A stretch of DNA of 64,000 bases from Caulobacter sp. Root655. Lineage in GTDB: Bacteria > Pseudomonadota > Alphaproteobacteria > Caulobacterales > Caulobacteraceae. Both the position numbers and the translations under genes were made by a program. The notes below the pieces were generated by a model. The model was not told where the DNA came from. It saw only the letters and a program-made list of their open reading frames with translations, and searched no databases. The DNA is taken from NCBI RefSeq assembly GCF_001427665.1, contig NZ_LMHC01000026.1:125044-189043 (forward strand), given 5' to 3'. Positions 51,029 through 62,935 of the stretch are shown piece by piece. Position 1 is the stretch's first letter. Every line of letters starts with the position of its first letter.

Positions 51029-51426
51029 ATGAGCGCCTGGGCTAGCGGACTTTTCGACAACGACGAGGCGATGGATTTCGTTGGCGACCTGGCCGAGGCG
51101 CCCGACTGGCGCACGGTCGTGCAGATGCTCGACCACGTCACTAAGACAGCGGGTTATCTGGAGGCGCCGGAAGGCGAGATCGCCGTGGCCGCCGCCGCCA
51201 TCGTCGCGGCCGCCGTCGGCGAGGCCACGATCCTGCCCGACAGCCATCGCCAACTGAAGGCCGCCCTCGGCGCTCCGCCGGAAGGCGCGGTGGCGCTGGC
51301 CCGCTCGGCCTTGGCGCGCGTGGTCGCCCCGGCGTCCGAACTCGACGAACTCTGGCAGGAGGGTGACGACCACGACGCGTGGCTCACCCAGATCGCCGCC
51401 CTGCAAACGACCTTGAGTGCACCCCA

Positions 51427-51430
<4 letters not shown>
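51029..51430 (+). CDS. DUF4259-like protein
   Basis: This 133-residue cytosolic protein begins SAWASGLFDNDEAMDFVGDL, the W-x2-G-x-F-x-ND-x-A pattern of DUF4259. It is helical, with EGEIAVAAAAIVAAAVGEAT in the middle and ELDELWQEGDDHDAWLTQIA near the C-terminus. Its start lies two bases past the Ddl-like stop, and its stop overlaps the downstream metH start. The function of the family is not known. Co-expression with methionine synthase is implied by the operon. Confidence 0.82.
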
Positions 51431-54096
<2,666 letters not shown>

Positions 54097-54116
54097 CATC
54101 AAGCCTTGGTACGACT

Positions 54117-54142
54117 GGGGACAGGCACATGTGCCTGTCCCC
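54117..54142. repeat. Perfect 26-bp palindrome of the GGGGACA type
   Basis: GGGGACAGGCACA is followed directly by its reverse complement TGTGCCTGTCCCC. It is 20 bases past the metH stop. The outer GGGGACA is shared with the longer elements at 1811-1877 and 7210-7276. It may aid termination of the methionine operon and of the converging Uma2 gene. Confidence 0.75.
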
Positions 54143-54153
54143 GTTCCGGGCTC

Positions 54154-54723
54154 TCAGTCCAACAGGTCCGCCAGCCTCATCGCGAGTTCCGGCGCCAGCA
54201 GCGCGGCGATCTCGGCGCCGGCCTCCAAGATCTCCACCGACCGATAGCCTTCGTCCGTCGGGTCACGATGGACGGTCACGCGCCGCGCCTCCACATCCAC
54301 CACCCAGTAGTCGCGCACCCCGTGATCGGCGTAGATCGCCGCCTTCAGGCCCAGATCGCGCGACAGGCTGTCGTCGCTGACCTCGATCAGCAGGGTGATG
54401 TCCCCGCCGGTCAGGTCCTGTGGCTTGATGGCGCGCGGATAGAGCATCAGGTCGGGTTCGACGAACAGCATTTCGGCCAGGTAGAGCGTGGTCTCGACGC
54501 CCACTCGCTGGTCGTCGGCCTTGCCCTTCACCAGCCATTCGAGCAAGGCGCTCTTGAAGATCTCATGGTCGTTCTTCTTGGCGGCCATGACCACGAGTTC
54601 CCCCTCGATCAACTCGACGTTCTCGTCCTCCTGCATCACGCCGGCCTCGACCATGCGGAACACGTCCTGCGTGGTGAACAGCCGGCGGGGCAGGTCAGGG
54701 GAGGGGCGAACGGGCGCGTTCAT
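54154..54723 (-). CDS. Uma2-family (DUF820) endonuclease-fold protein
   Basis: This 189-residue protein has the PD-(D/E)XK-like pattern of the Uma2 family. NVELIEGELVVMAAKKNDHE carries the early Glu, FVEPDLMLYPRAI the Asp, and DITLLIEVSDDSLSRDLGLK the Glu followed by K. DYWVVDVEARRVTVHRD completes the core. Such proteins are numerous in cyanobacteria and some proteobacteria, with no proven function; they are often taken as nucleases. It is convergent with the metH operon. Confidence 0.87.
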   Translation of the reverse strand: MNAPVRPSPDLPRRLFTTQDVFRMVEAGVMQEDENVELIEGELVVMAAKKNDHEIFKSALLEWLVKGKADDQRVGVETTLYLAEMLFVEPDLMLYPRAIKPQDLTGGDITLLIEVSDDSLSRDLGLKAAIYADHGVRDYWVVDVEARRVTVHRDPTDEGYRSVEILEAGAEIAALLAPELAMRLADLLD

Positions 54724-54764
54724 GGGCGCAGATTAGCATGGAGGGGGAGGCCGCGCACGCTGCC

Positions 54765-55679
54765 TCACCCCTGATCCGGGCACTGCGCCGCCGTGTCCTT
54801 CAGCCGCTCGATCAGCCAGCGGCCGGCCGGACCGGGCGGCGTGTCGGCGCGGTGGGCGGCGTACATCGGCATCGCGAAGCCGCCGGCGGGCGCCTCCTCC
54901 GGCTGGATCTCGACCAGGGTCCCGGCTTCCAGCTCCGGCTGGACCAGGTGCCAGGGCATGCCGCCCCAACCCAGGCCGGCCCGCAGGAAGGCGTGCTTGG
55001 CCCCCAGGTCGGCCAGGCGCCAGGTCCGGGGCGAGATCACCCCGAATTCGCGGCCCTGGGTCAGGGGCGAGCGGTCGGTCAGCACCAGTTGGACGTGGCG
55101 CGACAGTTCCTCGGTCGGCACGGGCCCCGCGTGGTCGGCCAGCGGATGGCCGGACGAGGCCACGAAGACCATGCGCATGGTCACCAGCCGCTCGCGCACC
55201 AGCGCCGGCGGCGCGTCGGGCAGCGAGCCCATCACCGCGAACGCGGCGCGGCCGTCCAGCACCGGCTGCAGCACCGCGCCCAGGGCCTCGACATGGACGC
55301 GCAGGGCGGTGTCGGGGAACAGCGCCTGGAAGTCGCCGATGGCGTGGGTCAGCAACTCCATCGGGAACATCACGTCGATCACCACCGACACCTCCGGCTC
55401 CAGTCCGCCGGCCAGGCTGGCGGCGCGGGCCTTGAAGGCGTCCATACGGCCGGCCACCAGGCGGGCTTCGAGCAGCAGCGACCGGCCTTCGTCGGTCAGC
55501 ACCGGCAGGCGCGCGGCGCGGTCGAACAGCCGCACCCCGATTTGGCCCTCCAGATTGGCCAGGGTCTGGCTGACCACCGACTGGGCGCGGCCCAGCCGAC
55601 GGCCCGCCGCCGAGAAGCTGCCTTCATCGGCCGCGGCCAGGAAGGTGCGCAGTTGGTCGAGGGAAACACCGTCGATCAT
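54765..55679 (-). CDS. LysR-family transcriptional regulator
   Basis: This 304-residue protein has an N-terminal helix-turn-helix (LDQLRTFLAAADEGSFSAAG and RRLGRAQSVVSQTLANLEGQ) and a C-terminal periplasmic-binding-like effector domain (about 95-300). It is transcribed divergently from the azoreductase gene, with 112 bases between the starts, an arrangement in which LysR proteins commonly regulate the neighbour. Effector unknown. Confidence 0.92.
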   Translation of the reverse strand: MIDGVSLDQLRTFLAAADEGSFSAAGRRLGRAQSVVSQTLANLEGQIGVRLFDRAARLPVLTDEGRSLLLEARLVAGRMDAFKARAASLAGGLEPEVSVVIDVMFPMELLTHAIGDFQALFPDTALRVHVEALGAVLQPVLDGRAAFAVMGSLPDAPPALVRERLVTMRMVFVASSGHPLADHAGPVPTEELSRHVQLVLTDRSPLTQGREFGVISPRTWRLADLGAKHAFLRAGLGWGGMPWHLVQPELEAGTLVEIQPEEAPAGGFAMPMYAAHRADTPPGPAGRWLIERLKDTAAQCPDQG

Positions 55680-55791
55680 GTATCGCTCCTGACGATAGGT
55701 GTGATCGCAATATATAGGCTACTGCACTGGACGATGCAGCCCTAGTTATCCCGTCGCCGCGAGAGAACGCGGTGACGGAGCCTCTAGCGCC

Positions 55792-56400
55792 ATGAAACTT
55801 CTGCACATCGATTCCAGCATCCTGGGCGCCGGCTCGGTCAGCCGCACCCTGTCGTCGGCCATCGTCGCCGCCCAGCGGGCCCAGCATCCGGGCCTGCAGG
55901 TCAGCTACCGCGACCTGGCCGCTGCGCCTGTGGGGCACCTGTCGGGCGCGCATCTCGCCGCCGGACAAGGCGCCGTGCCCGAAGACGCGACGCTCGCCGC
56001 CGACTTCGACGACGGCGTGGCAGTACTCGAGGCGTTCCTGGCCGCCGACATCGTGGTGGTCGGCGCGCCGATGTACAACTTCTCGATCCCCACCCAGCTC
56101 AAGGCCTGGATCGACCGCCTGGCCATCGCCGGCCGCACCTTCCGCTACGGCGCGAACGGCGTCGAAGGCCTGGCCGGCGGCAAGACGGTGATCATCGCCT
56201 CGTCGCGCGGCGGGGTTTATGCCGAAGGCACGCCGATGGCGGCCTTCGACCATCAGGAGACCTATCTGCGCGGCGTCTTCAACTTCTTCGGGATCACCGA
56301 CGTCCGCTTCATCCGCGCCGAGGGCGTGGCGATGGGCGACGAGCAGCGCGCCAAGTCGGTCGAAGGCGCGGAAGCTGAAATCCTGAAACTGGCCGCCTAG
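55792..56400 (+). CDS. azoR: FMN-dependent NADH-azoreductase
   Basis: This 202-residue flavodoxin-fold protein begins KLLHIDSSILGAGSVSRTLS, the FMN phosphate-binding loop of AzoR/AcpD. It has VGAPMYNFSIPTQLKAWIDR, a family signature, and VIIASSRGGVYAEG. The enzyme reduces azo compounds and quinones with NADH, and is usually linked to electrophile stress. It likely responds to the divergent LysR protein. Its stop TAG at 56398-56400 overlaps the reverse-strand stop of the converging TetR gene. Confidence 0.92.
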   Translation: MKLLHIDSSILGAGSVSRTLSSAIVAAQRAQHPGLQVSYRDLAAAPVGHLSGAHLAAGQGAVPEDATLAADFDDGVAVLEAFLAADIVVVGAPMYNFSIPTQLKAWIDRLAIAGRTFRYGANGVEGLAGGKTVIIASSRGGVYAEGTPMAAFDHQETYLRGVFNFFGITDVRFIRAEGVAMGDEQRAKSVEGAEAEILKLAA

Positions 56401-57002
56401 GCCCCGACCAAACTGTCCCAACCCGACAGCGCGACCCGGGCGATCGCTTCCAGCGTCGCCCGGGTCGCGCCATCGCGGGCCTGGATCGACATGCCCTGTT
56501 GGACGGTGGCGAAATAGGCGGCGATCGCGCGGGTGTCGGCGCCGGCCTGCACGTCACCGTCCCGCTGGCCGCGTTTCAGGCGCGCCTCCAGCCCGTCGGC
56601 CATCGCGGCGCGGCCCCGGACCAGTTCCTCGCGGACCGTCTGGTTCAGTTCGCTGGCGTTCAGGGCCGACAGCACCACCAGGCAGCCCGTCGGCTTGCCG
56701 GGGCGGGTGAACACCCGGGCGGTGGCGTACAGGAAGCTTTCGAACCCCGCCCGCGCGGTGGGCGCGGTTTCGAGGCCGCCCCAGATCCCGTCGCTTTCGG
56801 TGGCCGCGTAGAGCCGCAGCGCCTCGCGGAACAGCGCCTCCTTGCAGCCGAAAGCGGCGTAGAGGCTGGGCGAGGCGATGCCCATGGCCGCGGTCAGGTC
56901 GGTCATCGACGCGCCTTCGTAGCCCCGGGCCCAGAACACCTCCATGGCCTTGGCCAGGGCCAGGTCGCGATCGAAGCCGCGCGGTCGGCCGCGTTCCGCC
57001 AT
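56397..57002 (-). CDS. TetR-family transcriptional regulator
   Basis: The 201-residue protein starts at the ATG at 57000-57002; a longer frame to 57218 enters the divergent promoter region. The N-terminal domain has AKAMEVFWARGYEGASMTDL and TAAMGIASPSLYAAFGCKEA, a clear TetR helix-turn-helix. The C-terminal ligand domain (about 75-200) is of the AcrR type with GCLVVLSALNASELN. It is divergent from the SDR/MFS pair at 57112-59024 and probably represses it. Ligand unknown. Confidence 0.92.
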   Translation of the reverse strand: MAERGRPRGFDRDLALAKAMEVFWARGYEGASMTDLTAAMGIASPSLYAAFGCKEALFREALRLYAATESDGIWGGLETAPTARAGFESFLYATARVFTRPGKPTGCLVVLSALNASELNQTVREELVRGRAAMADGLEARLKRGQRDGDVQAGADTRAIAAYFATVQQGMSIQARDGATRATLEAIARVALSGWDSLVGA

Positions 57003-57052
57003 GCCTGTCCGAAGCCTCCGTCTATTTCTGTGATGATCGTTATATAAATCGC

Positions 57053-57083
57053 TTGACCGGGCGTGGCAAGGCGGCGCTATTTT
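57053..57083 (+). promoter_or_regulatory. Probable sigma70-type promoter for the SDR/MFS operon
   Basis: TTGACC (57053-57058) and CTATTT (57077-57082) are separated by 18 bases, about 30 bases upstream of the SDR start. An AT-rich TTATATAA at about 57040-57047 lies between this promoter and the TetR gene and may be part of the divergent promoter or operator. Confidence 0.45.
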
Positions 57084-57111
57084 TGTGCGATCAACACGGA
57101 AAGGAACCGCC

Positions 57112-57852
57112 ATGAGCGATCTCACCGGAAAACGGGCCCTGGTCACCGGCGCCAGCCGGGGCATCGGCGCGGCCATCGCCCTGCGTCTGGCGCGGGACGG
57201 GGCCGACGTCGCCATCACCTACGAGCGCTCGACCGAGAAGGCCGACGCCCTGGTCGCGGAGGTCGCCAAGTTGGGGCGGCGAGGCGTGGCCATCCGAGCC
57301 GACGCGGCGGATCCCGCGGCGATGAGCGCGGCCGTCGACGAGGCGGCCCGCGCCCTGGGCGGCCTGGACATCCTGGTCAACAACGCCGGCATCTGGCGGG
57401 GCGGACCGGTCGAGGACCTGACGCTGGCCGATATCGACATCACCCTGGCCGTCAATGTCCGGGCCGCCGTGATCGCCTCGCAGGCCGCCGCCCGCCACCT
57501 GCCCCGGGGCGGGCGGATCATCTCGATCGGCAGCTGCCTGGCCGAGCGGGTGACCGAACCGGGCATGGCCCTCTACTCGCTGAGCAAGGCGGCCTTGATC
57601 GGCTGGACCAAGGGCCTGGCGCGCGACCTCGGGCCGCGTGGGATCACCGTCAACATCGTCCATCCCGGCTCGACCGACACCGACATGAACCCGGCCGTCG
57701 GGCCCCAGGCCGATACCCAGCGCGCTCGCATGGCGATCCCGGAATATGGCAAGCCCGAGGACATCGCCGCCCTGGTGGCCTTCGTGGCCGGCGGCGAGGG
57801 CCGGTTCATCAATGGCGCGGGCCTGACCATCGACGGTGGGGCGAACGCGTGA
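57112..57852 (+). CDS. Short-chain dehydrogenase/reductase (FabG-like)
   Basis: The 246-residue protein starts at the ATG at 57112 behind AAGGAACC. It has TGASRGIGAAIALRLA (coenzyme loop), LVNNAGIW, the Ser in ISIGSCLAE and YSLSKAAL (catalytic Tyr and Lys), and ends FINGAGLTIDGGANA, a classical SDR of the 3-oxoacyl-reductase type. The substrate is open. It is coupled to the MFS gene by a GTGA overlap and lies opposite a TetR gene that may control both. Confidence 0.92.
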   Translation: MSDLTGKRALVTGASRGIGAAIALRLARDGADVAITYERSTEKADALVAEVAKLGRRGVAIRADAADPAAMSAAVDEAARALGGLDILVNNAGIWRGGPVEDLTLADIDITLAVNVRAAVIASQAAARHLPRGGRIISIGSCLAERVTEPGMALYSLSKAALIGWTKGLARDLGPRGITVNIVHPGSTDTDMNPAVGPQADTQRARMAIPEYGKPEDIAALVAFVAGGEGRFINGAGLTIDGGANA

Positions 57853-59024
57853 CGTCAAGGTCGGCGCGACGGGCGGCCTGGCTGCTGGCGCCGGCCCTGG
57901 CCGTCGTCGTGGCGACCGAGTTCATCGTCGTGGGCCTGCTGCCGGCCTTGGCCCGGGATCTTCGGATTCCGCTCGGCCGGGCCGGCGGCCTGGTGGCCGG
58001 CTTCGCCCTGGCCGCCGCGATCCTGGGGCCGGGACTGACGGCCTGGGCCGGGCGCTGGTCGGCGCGCCGGGTGCTGGCCGCCAGCCTGGCGGTCTTCGCG
58101 GTCGGCAACGGCCTGGCGGTGCTGTTCCCGCACTATCTCGTGCTGCTGGCCGTGCGCGTGGCCCAGGGCGCGGTGTTGCCAGTGTTCTTCAGCGTCGGCG
58201 CGGCGGCTCTGGTCGCCCTGGCCCCGGCGGGCGGACGCGGCAAGGCGCTGGCCGACGCCAACCTGGGCACGGTGATCGGGCTGGTGTTCGCCGTGCCGGC
58301 CGGCGTCTTGCTGGCCGGCGGCGACGGCTGGCGTGGTCCATTCCTGATCCTCGGCGGCATGGCGGCGGCGATGGGCCTGGCGATGATCCTGTTCCCCGAC
58401 ACGCCGTCCGCTCCCGGCGATCGGCGCGCCCAGGCCGGCCTGCTGGCCCGGCCACGCTTCCTGGCGCACCTGGCCCTGTCGGTCGCGGCCTTCACCGCGA
58501 TGTTCGCCGGCTACACCTATTTGTCGGCCTGGCTGGAGACCGTGGCGGGGCTGGAGCCGTGGGCGGTGGCGCTGTGCCTGGGGGGCTTCGGGCTGGCCGG
58601 GCTGGCGGGCAACACCCTGGCCGGGCGGGTGGCGGAGCGCCGTCCGCTGGCGGCTACGATCACGGCCATGCTGGCCCTGGCGGTGGCCTTCGTCCTGTCG
58701 GCCATCTGGCACGACGGTCTGGCGGCGCTGGTCGGCCTGCTGGCCCTGTGGGGCGTCGCCCATACGGCGGTCTTCGTGCTCTGCCAGGTGCGGGTCGTGC
58801 TGGCCGGAGGCGAGGCGGCGGCCTTCGCCAGCGCCCTCAATATCAGCGCCGCCAACCTCGGCATCGCCCTGGGCGCGGTGTTCGGCGGCGGGATGGCCGA
58901 GGTCCTAGGTCTGGCGCGGATCGGACTGGGCGCGGCGGCCCTGGCGCTGCTGACGGCGTCGCTGGCGGCGCTGATGAGGCGGAGAATCGGGCTCGGCCGA
59001 CGCGAGGCGTGTGTATCCCCGTAA
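57849..59024 (+). CDS. MFS transporter, drug:proton antiporter type
   Basis: The 391-residue membrane protein starts with GTG at 57849, overlapping the SDR stop. It has about twelve hydrophobic segments. VATEFIVVGLLPALARDL in helix 1 and AGLVAGFALAAAILGPGL-like residues in helix 2 resemble the AraJ/YdhP group of exporters. LVFAVPAGVLLAGGDGWRGP (motif C region, helix 5) supports an antiporter. It may export a compound processed by the SDR; the link to TetR control suggests a xenobiotic response. Confidence 0.88.
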   Translation: MTSRSARRAAWLLAPALAVVVATEFIVVGLLPALARDLRIPLGRAGGLVAGFALAAAILGPGLTAWAGRWSARRVLAASLAVFAVGNGLAVLFPHYLVLLAVRVAQGAVLPVFFSVGAAALVALAPAGGRGKALADANLGTVIGLVFAVPAGVLLAGGDGWRGPFLILGGMAAAMGLAMILFPDTPSAPGDRRAQAGLLARPRFLAHLALSVAAFTAMFAGYTYLSAWLETVAGLEPWAVALCLGGFGLAGLAGNTLAGRVAERRPLAATITAMLALAVAFVLSAIWHDGLAALVGLLALWGVAHTAVFVLCQVRVVLAGGEAAAFASALNISAANLGIALGAVFGGGMAEVLGLARIGLGAAALALLTASLAALMRRRIGLGRREACVSP

Positions 59025-59065
59025 AAACCGCGCTAGGACTCGGGATCGAATCCGGGAGGCGCTCC

Positions 59066-60892
59066 GTGAGCCAATTCAATCGACGTGACGTTCTGGCCCT
59101 CGGCGGCGCCGCGCTCGCGACGGCGGCGACCGGCGGAGCCGCCTTGGCCGCCGCGCCCGGCGACGCCGCCGCCGAGGCGCTGTTGTCGGGCGTGGCCGAG
59201 GACCTGATGCGGGAATATCCCGAGAACGCCAGCGCGCTCGGGCTCGACAAGGGCGCTCGGGCTGGACTGAAGGCGACGCTGACCGACCGCTCCCTGGAAG
59301 GCCGGGCAAGGCTGGCGGCGGCGGCCAAGGCGCGGGTCGCCGCGATGAAGGCCGTGGACCGCAAGGGCCTGAGCCCCGCCGCGGCCCTCGACCTTGGTGT
59401 CGTCCAGACCGCCCACGAACTGGCGGTCGAGGGTTTCGACTTCGCCTATGGCGACGCCATCGGCCTCAGCGCGCAATGGTCCTACCGCAACGCGCCCTAT
59501 GTGGTGGCCCAGAACACCGGGGCCTTCGTCGAGATCCCCGACTTCCTCGACAGCCAGCACGGCATCGCCAACGCGGCCGACGCCGACGCCTATCTGGCCC
59601 GATTGGAGCTGTACGCCGCCGCCCTCGACGGCGAGACGGCCCGCCTGAAGCACGACGGGGGCCTGGGCGTGGTCGCGCCGGACTTCCTGCTCGACAAGAC
59701 CCTCAAGCAGATGAAGGGCGCGCGGGCCCAGCCGGTCGGCGAGTGGGGCCTAGTCACCGCGCTGGCCAAGAAGGTCCAGGGCGCGCCCGGCGATCACGTC
59801 CGCCGCGCCGCCGCCATCGCGGAGAGCAGGATCGCCCCGGCCATGGACCGCCAGATCGCCGAACTGACCGCCCACCGCGCCCGGGCGACCGGCGACGCCG
59901 GGGCCTGGAAGCTGCCCGACGGCGAGGCCTACTACGCCTGGGCGCTGCGGGCGGGCACGACCAGTACCCTGTCGCCCGACGCCGTCCACGCCATGGGCCT
60001 GGAGCAGGTGCGCGAGCTCTCGGCCCGCATGGACGTGCTGCTGAAGGCCCAGGGCCTGAGCCAGGGCACGGTAGGGGCGCGGATGAAGGCGCTGGGCGAA
60101 GACCCCAAGAACCTGTTCCCCAACACCGACGCCGGCCGGGCCCAGATCCTGGCCTATCTGAACGGCCGGGTGGCCGACATCCGCACTCGCCTGCCGCGCG
60201 CCTTCAACACCCTGGCGCCGGGCAACCTGATCATCAAGCGGGTGCCGGTCGAGATTCAGGACGGCGCGCCGGGCGGCTATGCCGGGGCCGGTTCGATCGA
60301 CGGCACGGTGCCCGGAAACTACTATATCAACCTGCGCGACACCGGCATCTGGCCGCGCTACGCCCTGCCGACCCTGACCTATCACGAGGGCATACCGGGC
60401 CACATCTGGCAGGGCGAATACACCTACAAGCTGCCGCTGGCGCGCTCGCTGCTGGCCTTCAATGCCTATTCCGAGGGCTGGGCGCTCTATGCCGAGCAAT
60501 TGGCCGACGAGCTGGGGGCCTATGACGACGATCCGCTGGGGCGGCGGGGCTATCTGCAGTCGATCGCCTTCCGCGCCTGCCGTCTGGTGGTCGACACCGG
60601 CATCCACGCCAAGCGCTGGAGCCGCCAGCAGGCCATCGACTGGTTCGTGACCACCAACGGCTCGACGGAGCAGGAGGTCAGCGGCGAGGTCGACCGCTAT
60701 TGCGCCTGGCCGGGCCAGGCCTGCGGCTACAAGGTGGGTCACAGCGAGATCGTCCGCCTGCGGACCAAGGCCCAGGCGGCCCTGGGCGCGCGGTTCCAGC
60801 TTGGCGCCTTCGACGATGCGGTGGTGATGGGCGGCAACGTCCCGCTGACCCAGCTGGAGGGGGTGATCGACCGCTATATCGCGGGACGGTGA
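59066..60892 (+). CDS. DUF885-family exported metallo-hydrolase
   Basis: The 608-residue protein starts with GTG at 59066 after GGGAGGCGC. A Tat signal (NRRDVLALGGAALATAATGG) leads to a periplasmic mature protein. The zinc-binding HEGIPGH motif is at H440, E441 and H446 in TYHEGIPGHIWQGEY, and AYSEGWALYAEQLADELG follows with the likely third ligand, as in DUF885 family members. The family is related to M2/M3-like metallopeptidases; its substrates are little known. It stands alone after the MFS gene. Confidence 0.9.
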   Translation: MSQFNRRDVLALGGAALATAATGGAALAAAPGDAAAEALLSGVAEDLMREYPENASALGLDKGARAGLKATLTDRSLEGRARLAAAAKARVAAMKAVDRKGLSPAAALDLGVVQTAHELAVEGFDFAYGDAIGLSAQWSYRNAPYVVAQNTGAFVEIPDFLDSQHGIANAADADAYLARLELYAAALDGETARLKHDGGLGVVAPDFLLDKTLKQMKGARAQPVGEWGLVTALAKKVQGAPGDHVRRAAAIAESRIAPAMDRQIAELTAHRARATGDAGAWKLPDGEAYYAWALRAGTTSTLSPDAVHAMGLEQVRELSARMDVLLKAQGLSQGTVGARMKALGEDPKNLFPNTDAGRAQILAYLNGRVADIRTRLPRAFNTLAPGNLIIKRVPVEIQDGAPGGYAGAGSIDGTVPGNYYINLRDTGIWPRYALPTLTYHEGIPGHIWQGEYTYKLPLARSLLAFNAYSEGWALYAEQLADELGAYDDDPLGRRGYLQSIAFRACRLVVDTGIHAKRWSRQQAIDWFVTTNGSTEQEVSGEVDRYCAWPGQACGYKVGHSEIVRLRTKAQAALGARFQLGAFDDAVVMGGNVPLTQLEGVIDRYIAGR

Positions 60893-61013
60893 GCCGAGCG
60901 CGCCAGCGAAAATCCCATACCGATGTTCTGCGAAACCTCTAGCCTTATGGTTGAGCTTGCGTCATGGTGTCCTTTAGGTGGTTTCTCGCCGCCAAAACAA
61001 CCAGGGGGAAATC

Positions 61014-61394
61014 ATGGCTCACATTCTTTACGCCGTCGCCAACGCCACCGGCATGTCCGCCTATCTGGACAGCATCGAGCATTCCGAGGACGATTGCGCG
61101 ATCGCCGCCCTCGGCGTCACCCACACCGGCGGCGGCGACAACAACTGGATCTTCCTGCCCGACTGTTCGGACTCGCGTTACTGGGCGGACCATCACATCA
61201 CGATCAAAGCCGACAACGGCGCATGGGTGGTCTCGTTCTGGGTGAACGATGACGAAGGCCAGACCCTCTACTGGTCGGACTTCAACGGCTATTCGACCGA
61301 GCATCCCGTGCCGGAATCGAAGGACGTCACCGACTGCACCCTGATGATCGTGCTCGAAAACGGCTCGCCCAAGGTGATCTGGCGCCCCTGGTGA
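61014..61394 (+). CDS. Trp-rich small protein of unknown function
   Basis: This 126-residue protein starts at the ATG at 61014 behind AGGGGGAAATC. A longer frame from 60978 is less likely. It is soluble, acidic and rich in Trp, His and Asp (NNWIFLPDCSDSRYWADHHI, WVVSFWVNDDEGQTLYW). It looks all-beta with two or three cysteine residues. No family is recognised. It may be an orphan carbohydrate-binding or lectin-like domain, but this is only an impression. Confidence 0.7.
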   Translation: MAHILYAVANATGMSAYLDSIEHSEDDCAIAALGVTHTGGGDNNWIFLPDCSDSRYWADHHITIKADNGAWVVSFWVNDDEGQTLYWSDFNGYSTEHPVPESKDVTDCTLMIVLENGSPKVIWRPW

Positions 61395-61483
61395 TCGCCG
61401 CCGCCGGACTGGCCATCGCGGTGATTTGAGATCATCCTTCCGCTGAACGAAGGCGACGACTTTCGACGGGGCAGGGGGCGAAC

Positions 61484-62932
61484 TTGGACAAGGGCATCAA
61501 CCGCAGGACGCTGGGCGTTCTGGCGGCCGGCGGGGCGATCGGCGTGGGCTTGAGCGGTTGCGACCGGGCGGGCAAGACCGAGGTGACGATCAAGTCGCGC
61601 CAGTTTCCCGACGACTTCATCTGGGGCGTGGCGACGGCGGCCTTCCAGACCGAGGGCTCGCCCACGGCCGACGGTCGCGGCCCCAGCATCTGGGACACCT
61701 TCGAGAAGCAGCCGGGGCAGATCAAGGACGGCTCGACCGCCGACCTCGCCACCGACAGCTATCGCCGCTACGCCGAGGACGTCGACCTGATCGCCGGGGC
61801 GGGGCTGAAGGCCTTCCGGTTCTCGATGGCGTGGTCGCGCGTGCTGCCGACCGGGGCAGGCACGGTCAACGCCGCCGGGCTGGACCACTATGACCGCCTG
61901 GTCGACGCCTGCCTGGCCAAGGGGGTCACGCCCTACGCCACCCTGTTCCACTGGGACCTGCCCCAGGCGTTGCAGGACAAGGGCGGCTGGAGCGCGCGCG
62001 ACACGGCCCGCAGCTTCGCCGACTACGCCGCCGCCGTGGCCGCGCGGCTGGGCGACCGGCTCAAGCACTTCATCACCCTCAACGAGCCGGCGGTGCACAC
62101 GGTGTTCGGCCATGTGCTGGGCGAGCATGCTCCGGGCCTCAAGGACATCGCCCTGCTGGGCCCGACCACCCACCACATGAACCTGGGCCAGGGGCTGGCC
62201 ATTCAGGCCCTGCGCGCCGCCCACGGCGACCTGACGATCGGCACGACCCAGGCGCTGCAGCCGTGCCGCCAGGCGGGCGGGGCGCTGGCGTTCTGGAACC
62301 GTCCGGCGGCCCAGGGGCTGGACGCCCTGTGGAACCGGGCCTGGCTGGATCCGCTGCTGAAGGGGACCTATCCGAGCCTGATGGAGGACTTCCTCAAGGG
62401 CCACGTCCGCGACGGCGACCTGGTGACCATCCGCCAGCCGATCGACTTCCTGGGGGTCAACTACTACGCCCCGGCCTATGTGAAGCTGGACCTGAAATCG
62501 GCCAGCCACATCGCCCCGGGGGCGCCGCCGCAGGGCGCGGAGCTCGACGCCTTCGGTCGCCAGATCGATCCGTCCGGGCTGGGCCAGGTGCTGGAGATGG
62601 TGCGCCGCGACTACGGCAATCCGCGGGTCCTGATCACCGAGAACGGCTGCTCCGACCCATTCGGCAACGGGCCGGGCGTGATCGACGACGGCTTCCGCAG
62701 CCAGTACCTGCGTCGCCATCTGGAGGCGGTGAAGGGGGCGATGGAGGCCGGCTCGCGGATCGGCGGCTACTTCACCTGGACCCTGATCGACAACTGGGAG
62801 TGGGACATCGGCTACACGTCGAAGTTCGGCCTGGTGGCGATGGACCGCGCGACCGGGGTGCGGACGCCGAAAGCGTCTTATGGGTGGTTCAAGGCGCTGG
62901 CGCAGAGCGGGTTGCTGCCGTTGAAGCCTTGA
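61484..62932 (+). CDS. Exported beta-glucosidase (GH1)
   Basis: This 482-residue protein appears to start with TTG at 61484, after GGCAGGGGGCG. The N-terminus combines a Tat motif (NRRTLGVLAAGGAIGVG) with a lipobox LSGC, so it is probably a Tat-exported lipoprotein. The GH1 barrel begins FPDDFIWGVATAAFQTEGSP. The acid/base Glu is E201 in TLNEP and the nucleophile is E386 in ITENG; DNWEWDIGYTSKFGL completes the active site. It hydrolyses beta-glucosides or related disaccharides. It is followed by a palindromic repeat. Confidence 0.93.
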   Translation: MDKGINRRTLGVLAAGGAIGVGLSGCDRAGKTEVTIKSRQFPDDFIWGVATAAFQTEGSPTADGRGPSIWDTFEKQPGQIKDGSTADLATDSYRRYAEDVDLIAGAGLKAFRFSMAWSRVLPTGAGTVNAAGLDHYDRLVDACLAKGVTPYATLFHWDLPQALQDKGGWSARDTARSFADYAAAVAARLGDRLKHFITLNEPAVHTVFGHVLGEHAPGLKDIALLGPTTHHMNLGQGLAIQALRAAHGDLTIGTTQALQPCRQAGGALAFWNRPAAQGLDALWNRAWLDPLLKGTYPSLMEDFLKGHVRDGDLVTIRQPIDFLGVNYYAPAYVKLDLKSASHIAPGAPPQGAELDAFGRQIDPSGLGQVLEMVRRDYGNPRVLITENGCSDPFGNGPGVIDDGFRSQYLRRHLEAVKGAMEAGSRIGGYFTWTLIDNWEWDIGYTSKFGLVAMDRATGVRTPKASYGWFKALAQSGLLPLKP

Positions 62933-62935
62933 AGT

